A model generated the notes under the pieces. The model did not search any database and had not been told where the DNA came from. It worked only from the letters and a program-made list of their open reading frames with translations. Below are positions 1-8,934 of a stretch of 64,000 bases of DNA, piece by piece (position 1 is the first letter of the stretch; the number at the start of each line of letters is the position of its first letter). Source of the DNA: JABAAE01 sp036336715. Lineage in GTDB: Bacteria > Planctomycetota > Planctomycetia > Pirellulales > Pirellulaceae. The DNA lies in contig JAYZFP010000177.1 of NCBI GenBank assembly GCA_036336715.1, positions 8,752 through 72,751 of the forward strand. The letters run 5' to 3'. The position numbers were made by a program, and so were the translations under genes.

Positions 1-1
1 C

Positions 2-319
2 ATGACGGTCTCTTTTCTGCAGCAAGCCCATTCATTGAATCTCGATTTTTCTCCGCGGGATGGGATCAACCTCCTGCGTTACGCCATCAAGCGTCTGACG
101 CAAAACGCGGATCACCCGGTTGCAAAAGACCAGGCATGGCGGGAGGCATTGCTGGCTTGCCTTGGTGAGGAGGCAGATGACCTGCAATCCCTGGCAGAAC
201 GAAAAAAACGGACCCTGGGAGGGGAATCGGTCCCCCTGGGATTGGGCGATTTCTTCTTCAACCCGGAAGATCCCCTGAATCCGGATTTCGATCCGGACAA
301 CGAAGACGACGATTTCTAG
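2..319 (+). CDS. C-terminal fragment, probable AAA+ (MoxR-like) ATPase
   Basis: The reading frame is open to the first base of the window, so the ATG at position 2 is probably internal and the gene probably starts upstream. The 105 visible residues include SPRDGINLLRYAIKRL, which resembles the C-terminal lid helices of MoxR-type AAA+ ATPases. An acidic tail rich in Asp, Pro and Asn ends in EDDDF. No Walker motif is visible because that part would lie outside the window. The assignment to AAA+ is an inference from one short motif. The coding call itself is fairly safe because the frame is long and its composition matches neighbouring genes. It converges with the minus-strand operon that ends at 341. 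Confidence 0.6.
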   Translation: MTVSFLQQAHSLNLDFSPRDGINLLRYAIKRLTQNADHPVAKDQAWREALLACLGEEADDLQSLAERKKRTLGGESVPLGLGDFFFNPEDPLNPDFDPDNEDDDF

Positions 320-340
320 AATCCGTTCTTCATGGCAGGA

Positions 341-1321
341 TCAGTGATCCCGGTAACCGAATGAAAGCCGGATGCGATCTTTGGGCCAGGTTTTCCCATC
401 CACCTCAACATGCGGGTAGACAAAATAGTTCAACGGTGGACCCTTTTGGGGGGGCGACAGAACGATATCCCGACCGGTCGTGAACTGAATTCGATTTTCG
501 TTGAGATTCCCGAAGAAATAGTCCTTCTTTTCCGGAGCTTTGTCCGCTTCTGAAATATCGACTGGAACCCAGCCCTGGGACGCGGAATGAAACTGGGCCC
601 AGCAATGGTACCCCCCGATTTTCCCCATCCCCCTCTCGGCTGGCAACGGAAAACCGATCTGGAATTTTGCCGGCACCCCCCGGGCGCGGGCTACGGAAAT
701 GAACAGGCTGTGGAAGTCGGTACAGTTTCCGGTCCGGCTGTCACAAGCCCATACCGAATCTCCATTACCATAGCCGGGCTTGCTCTTGTCGTATTTCATG
801 TGCTGTTCTACGAAATCATAGAAGAGCCTCCCGCTCTGAAGCCCGTCCTCGGGAATCTCCAGGGAATTCTGCTGGCGATACTTTTCAAACGTCTGGATGG
901 GCTTTCCTTCCAGCGGAACCAGCGTGTTGGGCTGTAAAAAAACCTCCAACTGCTCAGGAGGCTCCGGCGTTCGACCTGGGCTGGTCACCGCCTCGCTGCG
1001 GCCCACGTCATAGATCAAGCGAAAGGCAAGCGGACCGTTCCCCTCCTGTTTTTTTTCCAGGAACAGAATCCGGTTTCCATACTTGCTGTCACGGGAAAGC
1101 TTTCCCTCGCAGGGAAGGGTCAGCGATTTCATGCGAACGCGCTGGCTGGAATTGCTCTCGGCAACAGGAATCCAGATCCGAACATTCGCCCCCTGAGGGA
1201 TTCCGTTGGCGGAGGCCGCGTAGGAGAAATCAAACCGTCGGTGACGAACTGGTTCATCATCTCCCCAGGCAACCAGTGGAAAGATCCCCGTCAAAATCAA
1301 AATGAAATTTGCCAGCTTCAT
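341..1321 (-). CDS. Secreted transglutaminase-like domain protein
   Basis: The predicted product is 326 aa. Residues 1-20 form a hydrophobic signal peptide ending near AWG-DDE. The C-terminal half has a transglutaminase-like core: Cys200 in GNCTDFH, His239 in GGYHCW and Asp255 in VPVDISEAD form a plausible catalytic triad. In bacteria this fold often acts as a cysteine peptidase or amidase rather than a cross-linker, and the substrate here cannot be told. A longer frame exists upstream (to 1894), but the ATG at 1321 is the start that gives a signal peptide. It lies 19 bp downstream of the TorD-like gene on the same strand, so it may be the last gene of the molybdoenzyme operon, which is an unusual partner. 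Confidence 0.85.
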   Translation of the reverse strand: MKLANFILILTGIFPLVAWGDDEPVRHRRFDFSYAASANGIPQGANVRIWIPVAESNSSQRVRMKSLTLPCEGKLSRDSKYGNRILFLEKKQEGNGPLAFRLIYDVGRSEAVTSPGRTPEPPEQLEVFLQPNTLVPLEGKPIQTFEKYRQQNSLEIPEDGLQSGRLFYDFVEQHMKYDKSKPGYGNGDSVWACDSRTGNCTDFHSLFISVARARGVPAKFQIGFPLPAERGMGKIGGYHCWAQFHSASQGWVPVDISEADKAPEKKDYFFGNLNENRIQFTTGRDIVLSPPQKGPPLNYFVYPHVEVDGKTWPKDRIRLSFGYRDH

Positions 1322-1340
1322 GATTACTCCGAACGGACCA

Positions 1341-1910
1341 TCAGCTCGATCCAAAAACCTGTTTCTCACATCCGATGAAGCGGGCAGCCGAAAGGAGAAC
1401 CGTTTGGTAAAAACCGGTTTCCGCCATGGCCGATGCCCGCCCAAGCATCGCCTCCGTCCAGGAGACATGATTTCGAAAAAATGAATCGGCCAGTCCCTGG
1501 GAACCGAACTCCGACTCATGCTGCAGAACCTGCGCCATGACCTCGAATTGGAGCCCCGCATGATCCTCAATCGGGGGGCGGGAAACCGTCTGAACCACAT
1601 CGAGAAAATCACGCATCGAATCGACAACCTGGCCCTGTAACTGGCCACTCTGCCAAACCGACTGGTAGGGGGGACAATAATCCTTGGGGCCGATAAAAAT
1701 ACTGCAGTAATCAATCGCCAGAATCTCGACAGATACCGGGTTCGGCTCCGGCGGATGAACTTCAATCTCCCGAAGCGCATCTTTCCAGCGTTCCTGCTGG
1801 AAAAGCTGCAGGGTTTCCAGGTCCAGTTCCTCCAGCAGCAGACGGGAGTACAACTCGTACAAGCCGGCACGTGCCTTGAGATCAGAAGCGTCATCCACCC
1901 GAATGGCCAT
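1341..1910 (-). CDS. TorD/DmsD-family molybdoenzyme maturation chaperone
   Basis: The predicted product is 189 aa, all-helical in character and without a signal peptide, so cytoplasmic. TorD-family proteins bind the Tat signal and apo-form of a partner molybdoenzyme and hold it until the cofactor is inserted. Visible family signatures are the central DYCSIFIGPKDYCPPYQSVW stretch and EDHAGLQFEVMA, matching the TorD Y/F-x-x-L-F-x-G-P and E-(P/x)-(D)-H motifs. The ATG at 1910 follows a GGGGGACCGG stretch. An in-frame TTG at 1949 would overlap the end of the catalytic-subunit gene by 17 bp and is the alternative start. Its position directly after the catalytic subunit supports the role. Confidence 0.88.
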   Translation of the reverse strand: MAIRVDDASDLKARAGLYELYSRLLLEELDLETLQLFQQERWKDALREIEVHPPEPNPVSVEILAIDYCSIFIGPKDYCPPYQSVWQSGQLQGQVVDSMRDFLDVVQTVSRPPIEDHAGLQFEVMAQVLQHESEFGSQGLADSFFRNHVSWTEAMLGRASAMAETGFYQTVLLSAARFIGCEKQVFGSS

Positions 1911-1932
1911 GGAATTCCGGTCCCCCAACTGC

Positions 1933-4758
1933 CTAACCGACTTTTTCAATTTTCACAACGGTCGAATGAAAGGCTTGCTGTCCCGTTACCGGGTCAGGTG
2001 CAATCGGCATCAACCGGTTCTGGTTCCAGCCATTGCCCGTGTTCTGTTTCCATTTTGCGGGATCACCGTTGGACAGATCCTCCCACCACATGTTTCGCTC
2101 CCAGTCCGCATCGCGGTAGGTTTCTCCGTCACTGCCCACCAGGTGACCATTTTCGGAAGAAGACTTTTCAGCCTTGGCAACCCGTGTGTACTGCCAATGT
2201 CCGCACGAGTTGCTCATGGCAATTGCGCTGGGATGAATACCGGGCATGGTCACAATCGGCACCCGCATCTTGCTGACAACGACCCGACCGGAATCATCCC
2301 GGACTCCGTGGGTCAGGTTGGGGGAAGTCTTTTCGAGCATTTTCGAGTGGTACGATGTCAACTCAATCCAGTCTCCATCGGCCAGACCGAATTTCTCGGC
2401 GGTTGCCGGATTCATCCAGGCAGGGTTGCTGTGCACGATTTCGGCCAACCATTTCAGGTTCATCGTTCGGCCGTGATTATGGACATTCCACTTGAAACTG
2501 GTCATGATCAGCTCGTTGTCGGCCAGGTTCTCGTGTTCCTCCATTTGCAGCCAGATCGGCATTTCGTCGACGTCTACCTCGTGCCCCTTGTGCTGTTCCG
2601 GGCGGTTCTTCGTCTTGGTGACGCCACTTTTCCGGATCATCTCGGAACAGTCCTCGTTTTGACTGACCTGATTGACAAACAGGCTTCGAATTTCAAATTT
2701 TCGGCTGGGGGTTTTGAATCCCCGTACGGATCTGTCTCCCAAACGGATCCCGATTCCGATCCCTTCTCGAGTAATGATGCCCTGGTCATCGATCTCGGCC
2801 CCCTCGAGTTCCTCGGCCGAGAGTTCCACGTTATAGGGTTCATAGAACGGCTGGTTGTCCTGATTTTCCCAGGCACCCTCGTCCAACAACCGGTTCAGTC
2901 CGGATTTTCCGGTCTCCGGATTCTCGGGGACATTTTGGGCCCAATATTTCATGTAATCTTCGGTCGAACCGTAATCGTAGGCTTCCTCCATGCCGCCACC
3001 AATTTTCCGGGCCAACTCGGGGAAGAAATCCCGGATGTCCCGTGATTCACCAAGAGGCTCAACCATCGGAGTCCGGATTCCAACGTAGGGCCTCAGGTTG
3101 TAGGAGGCCCGGGCATCGAGATCCCAACGCTCCAGGAAAGTCGTCCAGGGAAGAACAATGTCCGCGTAGTGGGCGGTTTCGTTGTAGAAACAGTTGATGC
3201 AGACGTGGAAGTTGATCAACTCTTCATTGGTCAACACATCCTTGGTAAGACTCTCCTCCGGCCAGGTCAGTGGCGAATCCAGGTTATAGGTCATGTAGGC
3301 CTGAAGCTTGGCTCGCCCCTGCAGCAGGTAGAGATAGATAATCTCCCCGACCCGCATTCTTCTCCAGACATTGGCCAGGGGATACTCGGGGGGATCTTCC
3401 AGCACACTCCAGGTCTTTGCCGAAGAGGGCATCTTGGGAGTCTTGACGACCGGGTCCAGCCCGCCCCAGGGACTCCAGCACCAGCCACCTTTTTTCCCAA
3501 CGCTGCCTACCAGTGCGTTCAAAAGATGAATGGCCCGGTCATTGTAAAAACCGTTCAGATGAGCAGAAGACCCCCGGTTGCACATTGTGGTTGCAGCAGG
3601 CGCTGCGGCAGCAAACTCAAGGGCAATTCGCTTGATGTCTCCAGCGGCAATGCCACTGACTTTTTCTGCCCATTCCGGCGTATGTGGATTGAGGTGCTCC
3701 TTGAGTTCCTCGATGGAAACATTGGTCCAGGTCTCCATGAATTCACGGTCATACTTTTCCTGGTCCAGAATCCAATGGCACATCCCCAGGGCGACGGCAC
3801 CGTCTGTACCCGGGAAGGGTGAAAACCACTCATCACTGTTGCCGGCGGTGTTGGACAGCCGAACATCAAATGTCACCATCTTGGCACCGTTCTGGAACCG
3901 ACCGTTTTGGATCCGGTTGGCAAACGGAATGTGCCCCTGGTGCGCCTCGAAAGCGTTGGATCCAAAATTCAGTATGTACTTGCTGTTTTCACAGTCATTA
4001 AGATCCCAGTCACTCTCCCAGAGGTAAGCCAGGTTTGCCGCCCGCCTGTTTCCGGAACAGAGTGAGCGATGGCTCAACTGGGTTTTTGTACCAAATGCGT
4101 CAAGAAACCGTTTGATGGCATCCTTGCTCCGCTGTCGCCCCTGGTGAAAAGCAAACTCCTCGTGTTCCCCCCGGTCGCGGATGGCTTTCAGCTTGCCCGC
4201 AATTTCTGTCAGGGCCTCGTCCCAGCTGATCCGCTTCCATTTCCCTTCACCCCGCTGTCCAACCCTTTTCATCGGATAGAGGAGCCTTTCGGGATGGTAG
4301 AGATGATTCAGCGAAGCCTGTCCCCGGGCACAGAGTTTTCCGCGACTGTTGGGGTCATTGGGATTCCCCTCGACCTTGATCACACGACCGTCCTTGACGT
4401 AGCCGATAATGCCACAAATCGTACTGCACAACTGGCACATCCCGGGGACCTTTTTGGCATCCTTGTATTTGTCCCTGGGCGGCCAGTTTCTTTTGGCCTC
4501 CGGACCGGGAAGCTCACAGACTCCGGGCATTTTCTGTCCACCGATTTCATAGGGCTTGCCTCGCCCTTTTTTCCATTTTTCGATGTCAACGCCAAATGGC
4601 AGTTCCCCGTCCTGTGAGGATTCCTGAACAGCCGCTTTTTCGGACCCGTTTTTTTCCGCGCCATTTGGTTTGGTATTTCGGGAACAACCTGAAAGTCCGA
4701 AAGCTCCCAGCGAAAGAGCTCCCAGCTTCAAAAATTTCCTTCTTGAAGAATCAGACAT
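1933..4758 (-). CDS. Tat-exported molybdopterin oxidoreductase, catalytic subunit (PsrA/PhsA-like)
   Basis: The predicted product is 941 aa, of the DMSO reductase superfamily. The N-terminus has a Tat motif (SRRKFLK, residues 5-11) and a possible lipobox ending at Cys25 (LSGC). A [4Fe-4S] site is formed by Cys108, Cys111, Cys115 and Cys143 (CQLCSTIC, then GKLCARG). Cys234 in SHRSLCSGN lies where the molybdenum ligand is expected. A Cys ligand points to the polysulfide/thiosulfate/arsenate/nitrate branch rather than DMSO/TMAO reductase (Ser) or respiratory Nar (Asp). The physiological substrate is not decidable from sequence. The ATG at 4758 overlaps the upstream Fe-S gene by 8 bp (ATGTCTGA) and follows a strong GGAGGGG site, indicating translational coupling. 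Confidence 0.9.
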   Translation of the reverse strand: MSDSSRRKFLKLGALSLGAFGLSGCSRNTKPNGAEKNGSEKAAVQESSQDGELPFGVDIEKWKKGRGKPYEIGGQKMPGVCELPGPEAKRNWPPRDKYKDAKKVPGMCQLCSTICGIIGYVKDGRVIKVEGNPNDPNSRGKLCARGQASLNHLYHPERLLYPMKRVGQRGEGKWKRISWDEALTEIAGKLKAIRDRGEHEEFAFHQGRQRSKDAIKRFLDAFGTKTQLSHRSLCSGNRRAANLAYLWESDWDLNDCENSKYILNFGSNAFEAHQGHIPFANRIQNGRFQNGAKMVTFDVRLSNTAGNSDEWFSPFPGTDGAVALGMCHWILDQEKYDREFMETWTNVSIEELKEHLNPHTPEWAEKVSGIAAGDIKRIALEFAAAAPAATTMCNRGSSAHLNGFYNDRAIHLLNALVGSVGKKGGWCWSPWGGLDPVVKTPKMPSSAKTWSVLEDPPEYPLANVWRRMRVGEIIYLYLLQGRAKLQAYMTYNLDSPLTWPEESLTKDVLTNEELINFHVCINCFYNETAHYADIVLPWTTFLERWDLDARASYNLRPYVGIRTPMVEPLGESRDIRDFFPELARKIGGGMEEAYDYGSTEDYMKYWAQNVPENPETGKSGLNRLLDEGAWENQDNQPFYEPYNVELSAEELEGAEIDDQGIITREGIGIGIRLGDRSVRGFKTPSRKFEIRSLFVNQVSQNEDCSEMIRKSGVTKTKNRPEQHKGHEVDVDEMPIWLQMEEHENLADNELIMTSFKWNVHNHGRTMNLKWLAEIVHSNPAWMNPATAEKFGLADGDWIELTSYHSKMLEKTSPNLTHGVRDDSGRVVVSKMRVPIVTMPGIHPSAIAMSNSCGHWQYTRVAKAEKSSSENGHLVGSDGETYRDADWERNMWWEDLSNGDPAKWKQNTGNGWNQNRLMPIAPDPVTGQQAFHSTVVKIEKVG

Positions 4759-5710
4759 CTTGCCCCTCCTTCCAGTTGAATATGTTGTAAGCTTCCGGGC
4801 TGTAGGACTGGCCCTCTTTGGGAACCCGTTCCTCGATCTCAACCGGAGCCTGGCCCACGAACCACATCCGGGGCCGCGTCTCTTTTTCGGCTCTCAGCTG
4901 CGTTGTTTCCAGCCCGTTTTCACTGGCTTCGCGAAGGGCTTTGGAAACCTTGGAATCCTCGTCGTTCAAATCACCGAAATAAATCGCATCCGCCGGGCAG
5001 GTATTGGCACAGGCAGGCTCCATCTCCTCATCCAGCCGGTGATAACAGTTGTGGCATTTAACAGCCTGGTTGGCGACCGGGTCGATGTAGATTGCCCCGT
5101 AGGGACAAACCTCAACACAGGTCGCATGGCCACAACAGGTGTTGTAGTCAATTGCTACCGTACCACCGGATCCCTTGTGCAGCGCTCCGCAGGGACAAGC
5201 CTTGATACAGGGGGCGTCTTCACAATGCTGACACGCCATCGGCATGAACATCCGGGATACTTTGGGATAATCACCAACGTCCTTGTAAAAAGTCTGTCGG
5301 ATGTAATTTCCCAGTGGGACATCATTTTCCGCTTTACAGCTGACCTCACATCCGTGGCAACCAAAACAACGACGGGTATCGATAAACCAACCGTATTTCT
5401 TTCCGTCTTCCGGCGCCTTCATCCGGTCTTTCCAGCGTTCCTCCGGCTGGTAAAGGGAATTTTCGTCGGTTCCCTGATCCTGCCCCCCTTCCACAGCAGA
5501 AGCCGCACCGAGGACGACCAGGGCGGCCGATGAATTCTTGAGAAAATCACGCCGTGAATTCCCATCCCCGTTTACCGGCTCACCACTGCAGGAGGTCTGG
5601 ACCACCTGTTTTCCGGAAAGGGATGCGTCGGAATCCGGCCTGCGGGAACAGCTGGCCCCGGATCCGGGCGAAGAAGCGTCTGAAGAACAGCAGTTTTTAT
5701 CGTCACTCAT
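4751..5710 (-). CDS. Tat-signal 4Fe-4S ferredoxin-type electron-transfer subunit
   Basis: The predicted product is 319 aa and resembles PsrB/DmsB/TtrB subunits that carry electrons between a quinol-linked partner and the molybdoenzyme. There are four cysteine clusters: C115/118/121/125, C160/163/168/172, C192/(H195)/C198/C202 and C219/222/234/238. In the third cluster the second Cys is replaced by His195, with an extra Cys193 beside it. A Tat motif (NSRRDFLK) starts at residue 51, behind an unusually long Cys/Ser-rich leader with Cys7, Cys8, Cys21 and Cys41. The ATG at 5710 is preferred; an in-frame ATG at 5731 and GTG at 5737 are alternatives. It is the first gene of the operon. No membrane anchor gene (NrfD/DmsC type) lies beside it. 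Confidence 0.9.
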   Translation of the reverse strand: MSDDKNCCSSDASSPGSGASCSRRPDSDASLSGKQVVQTSCSGEPVNGDGNSRRDFLKNSSAALVVLGAASAVEGGQDQGTDENSLYQPEERWKDRMKAPEDGKKYGWFIDTRRCFGCHGCEVSCKAENDVPLGNYIRQTFYKDVGDYPKVSRMFMPMACQHCEDAPCIKACPCGALHKGSGGTVAIDYNTCCGHATCVEVCPYGAIYIDPVANQAVKCHNCYHRLDEEMEPACANTCPADAIYFGDLNDEDSKVSKALREASENGLETTQLRAEKETRPRMWFVGQAPVEIEERVPKEGQSYSPEAYNIFNWKEGQDV

Positions 5711-5800
5711 GATGGCAATGACCCCGCACATCGCCACCGACCGGCAGCCTCAAAAAGCAGGGCCTCAAATTCCTCGCAAATGAAATCTGGTTCTGGTCAT

Positions 5801-5834
5801 TCCCGAACTCTGGTCAATCCCGAACTCTGGTCAA
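5801..5834. repeat. 17-bp tandem duplication
   Basis: The unit tcccgaactctggtcaa occurs twice head to tail without mismatch, followed by the first bases of a third copy and preceded by a partial copy (ctggtca). It lies in the non-coding stretch upstream of the Fe-S subunit gene. Replication slippage is a simple explanation; a regulatory role is possible but unsupported. Confidence 0.85.
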
Positions 5835-6309
5835 TCCTGACGGTTGCACGGTCGCAGGCCGCCCGGCAAGCTCTTAAAAAGAGCGAACCCCAAGAATCCT
5901 CAAAATCGACAGATGTGTCAACCGTTCCCGGGGACACCTTTCTCGGGGGCACCGATCCGGGGCCCTGGTGGTTGCTGAAGCCATCCTGCTCAAACCATGA
6001 AACAAAATGTCTGCCCGGCCAGCCTCCCGCAAAGCTTGACTGTTTGGGAACAGCCGGCTTCCGGAACCCGCATTGGAATAGAGATCAAATCGGTCAAACC
6101 ACGGGAATCGTCCAGAAAAACGAGGGAGTTGCCTGTACAGATCCCCAAAAGCACTTTTTCACCGGTGGGACTCAGCGGACCCTGGGCCTGGCAAGCGGAT
6201 TCCCCCTCAGGCCTGATCTGCAGATTTGCCTTGCGATTCGGCTCCTGGCATTCTGCAAACTGAGCCGCTTGTGCCATTTGAATGAAACAACTTCCTGACA
6301 GGTCTCGAT

Positions 6310-6345
6310 TTCCCGGAACACTGCTGTTTCCCGGAACACTGCTGT
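6310..6345. repeat. 18-bp tandem duplication
   Basis: The unit ttcccggaacactgctgt occurs twice in direct succession without mismatch. It lies in the same gene-poor stretch as the 17-bp duplication about 500 bp away, and neither is inside a supported gene. Confidence 0.85.
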
Positions 6346-7049
6346 CCGGGCCAACAGGGCGTCTGAATCCTGCAACACGCGGCCATTCGAAAGGCAGGAA
6401 AGCGTGTGCGTTGTGTAGAAAGTCCCCGGGATTCGAGAGAGAAAAAATCAGGACTTTTGGCCCGCGCCTGACGGTATCCCAACTCAAGATATCAGGCAAG
6501 TTCCAACCATGTCCCGGGCTCCAGCAACCAGTCAATGCTCAAACAGTGCGAATTCCACTGGTTCCAGCCCGCATTGAACGGCAAGCCACTTTTCGATTCC
6601 AGCTCAAGGCAGCTTTCGCCCGTTTCAATGACCTCAGCTGGGCGTCAGGTGAGGGTAAAACACCCTCAGCACCCGAAGCCGGGACAGCCATGGAATACTG
6701 ACCGGACGCCCCGTTTCGGGAAGGCCATTCTGCCAACCGCAGCGGACCATGCACCTTTCGGTTCCCCGGGGGCAACCGCCAGAACAAATTACCGGCAGAT
6801 CCCCCTTTTTTGACTTTGATGGCCCAAACCTGATTCTCCACAAAACCAGCCTGGATTGAACGAACCCTTTTTCCGGCGTTTCGTATCCAGATCACTGCCC
6901 AACCCCGGCGGCAAAAACAAACCCCGAATATTACGGAATTACGGTGTCAGGCCTGTCGCCTGCGATGCACGACTTGGATAAAATCATTCGGCTGGTCCGA
7001 AAATGCCGAGGTCTTCGGTTAACCAAGTCTTATCACGTGGAAACAGAAA

Positions 7050-7343
7050 ATGGAAAACCTGTTGGATCTAGGGATTCCCGAAGCCAACATGGTTGTCAAA
7101 ATTGCCGGATTCGCCGCATTGGTCGTAATAGCCATATACGTGGTACTCAGAATTCGGGATTTTGCGACCGGGACCATGCCGCAAAACGGTGAGTACGTCA
7201 CCGATTTCGAAAGCATGAGGGAACAGGGGCTGATTGACGAGAAAGAATTGCACCTTGTCAAATCGGCTGTTGGGAAAGCGGTCGAGGAGCAGGTTGCCGA
7301 GGAAGGCAAGGGTGACGATGGCGAGGAGGACTTTGACGGTTGA
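7050..7343 (+). CDS. Small single-pass membrane protein with SHOCT-like tail
   Basis: The predicted product is 97 aa. Residues 15-34 (VVKIAGFAALVVIAIYVVL) form one transmembrane helix. The segment after it, FESMREQGLIDEKEL, resembles the short SHOCT helix-turn-helix found at the C-terminus of many small membrane proteins. The protein ends in an acidic Gly/Asp/Glu tail. Its function is unknown. The stop codon sits inside a perfect 9-bp inverted repeat (7335-7343 with 7353-7361). No Shine-Dalgarno-like sequence is clear before the ATG, which is common in this window. Confidence 0.7.
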   Translation: MENLLDLGIPEANMVVKIAGFAALVVIAIYVVLRIRDFATGTMPQNGEYVTDFESMREQGLIDEKELHLVKSAVGKAVEEQVAEEGKGDDGEEDFDG

Positions 7344-7629
7344 CAGGAATTCTCAACCGTCAGGAATCGTGCTCACTTTTGACCCAAAAATTGACGTACA
7401 AGAGTTCTAGGATGCAACTGACAGGTTGGGTTCAAGGATTCAATGCAAGGGATATTGCGATTATGGTTTAGGGAGACGTTGGGAACGCAGAACGTTTGAT
7501 CGCTTGAACGCGGGCAAGGACGCACATCACTGCCGCCACATCAATGAAGCACTCGTGCTAAACAACATGTGCCGTCATTTCGAGCTACACCCTGGGACGA
7601 AGCACCCGTGGATTTAGAAAGGATCAGCA

Positions 7630-8904
7630 ATGCCCGCTGGAAACGATAACGGAAATACCCGTCGTGGCAGCACGACCAAGAAGAACGCATTTTGTTCGTT
7701 TTGCCGAAAAAGTTACAGGGACGTAGGTCCCCTGGTAGAGGGTCCCGGTGACGTCTACATCTGCGGTGAATGCATCGAGCTCTGCCAGTCGATTCTGGAA
7801 CAGGAGCAGAGGCGGCGTGGTTCCACAAAGCAACTGTTCAGCAAGATCCCGACTCCCCGGGAACTCGTCTCGCACATGGACGAGTACGTGATTGGTCAGC
7901 AGGCTGCCAAAAAAGTCCTCTCGGTTGCCGTTCACAATCATTACAAGCGACTGGCACTTGGCTGGGAGGGATCCGAAGTCGAAATCGACAAGTCCAACGT
8001 GATGTTGATTGGTCCCACCGGATCGGGAAAGACCTTGCTGGCCCGCACTCTGGCACGCGTACTGAATGTTCCTTTTGCAATCGGTGACGCAACCACGCTG
8101 ACCGAGGCTGGCTACGTGGGTGAGGACGTGGAGAACCTGCTCCTGAAGTTGTTGCATGCGGCTGACTTCGACATCGAAGCTGCCCAGCGTGGAGTCGTCT
8201 ACATTGACGAAATCGACAAGATCGGCAAAACAAGCAACAACGTCTCGATCACCCGGGATGTCTCAGGGGAAGGTGTCCAGCAGGCACTGCTGAAGATGCT
8301 GGAAGGTACCGTGGCCAACGTTCCTCCTCAGGGTGGACGAAAACATCCTGAGCAGCAGTACATCCAGATCGATACCTCCAACATCCTCTTCATCTGTGGA
8401 GGAACTTTCGTTGGAATCGAAGATATCATCCGGCGTCGCCTGGGACGGAAAACAATCGGATTCGGCCAACAGCCGGGACGTCGTGAAGAGGGTGACCTGC
8501 AGGAAATCCTTCCCAATGTCTGCACGGACGACATCCTTGAGTTTGGGTTGATCCCCGAGCTCGTGGGACGCCTGCCGGTGTCCACTGCCCTGACACCGCT
8601 TGACGAAGAAGGATTGGTCAAGGTTTTGACCGAACCCAAAAACGCCCTCATCAAGCAGTACAAGTCCCTGTTTGAAATGGAAGATAGCGAAGTCGCCTTT
8701 ACCGACGATGCCCTGCAGGCCATCGCCCGCAAGGCACGTGAAAAGGGAACCGGTGCCCGCGGATTGCGTTCGATCGTGGAAGAAGTCATGCTGGAGGTGA
8801 TGTACGAACTCCCCGACCAACCCAAGAATTCCCGTTTCGTAATCGACGAAAAAGTCATCGGTGGCGAATCGTTGTTCAAGATGCCTGAAACCAAGAGCGC
8901 CTGA
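7630..8904 (+). CDS. clpX: ATP-dependent Clp protease ATP-binding subunit ClpX
   Basis: The predicted product is 424 aa, the usual ClpX length. It is the cytoplasmic AAA+ unfoldase that feeds substrates to ClpP. The N-terminal zinc-binding domain has Cys22, Cys25, Cys45 and Cys48. Walker A is GPTGSGKT (128-135), Walker B is VVYIDEIDK (around 193-194), and the pore-loop GYVGEDVEN follows residue 160. The RKTIGFG stretch carries the IGF loop that docks into ClpP. The start is supported by AAAGGA 7 nt upstream. clpP is not adjacent in this window, so clpX stands alone, and a hairpin terminator follows. Confidence 0.98.
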   Translation: MPAGNDNGNTRRGSTTKKNAFCSFCRKSYRDVGPLVEGPGDVYICGECIELCQSILEQEQRRRGSTKQLFSKIPTPRELVSHMDEYVIGQQAAKKVLSVAVHNHYKRLALGWEGSEVEIDKSNVMLIGPTGSGKTLLARTLARVLNVPFAIGDATTLTEAGYVGEDVENLLLKLLHAADFDIEAAQRGVVYIDEIDKIGKTSNNVSITRDVSGEGVQQALLKMLEGTVANVPPQGGRKHPEQQYIQIDTSNILFICGGTFVGIEDIIRRRLGRKTIGFGQQPGRREEGDLQEILPNVCTDDILEFGLIPELVGRLPVSTALTPLDEEGLVKVLTEPKNALIKQYKSLFEMEDSEVAFTDDALQAIARKAREKGTGARGLRSIVEEVMLEVMYELPDQPKNSRFVIDEKVIGGESLFKMPETKSA

Positions 8905-8934
8905 CACGACGGCAGCTTTCCACTGGCAAAATCC

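Larger units (their letters stand above)
5711..7049. other. 1.3-kb stretch without a convincing gene
   Basis: All six frames are broken into short ORFs with no recognisable motif and low-complexity, Pro/Ser/Arg-rich translations. The longest (5990-6535 minus and 5780-6298 plus) look like chance frames. The region should contain the promoter of the molybdoenzyme operon near its 5711 end, although I cannot point to a clear -35/-10 pair. It holds two perfect short tandem duplications (5801-5834 and 6310-6345). It could be decayed coding sequence or a long regulatory/intergenic spacer. Confidence 0.5.

Noticed and set aside
1876..3045. 389-aa plus-strand ORF opposite the molybdoenzyme gene
   Set aside because: It lies antisense inside a well-supported gene with Tat and Fe-S motifs and has no motif itself; it is a shadow caused by codon bias.
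5990..6535. 181-aa minus-strand ORF in the gene-poor stretch
   Set aside because: No motif and no ribosome binding site, it spans an exact tandem duplication, and other frames are equally open.
7335..7361. 9-bp inverted repeat as a terminator after the small membrane protein
   Set aside because: The stem is perfect but includes the stop codon and has no T run after it; I note it only as a hairpin.
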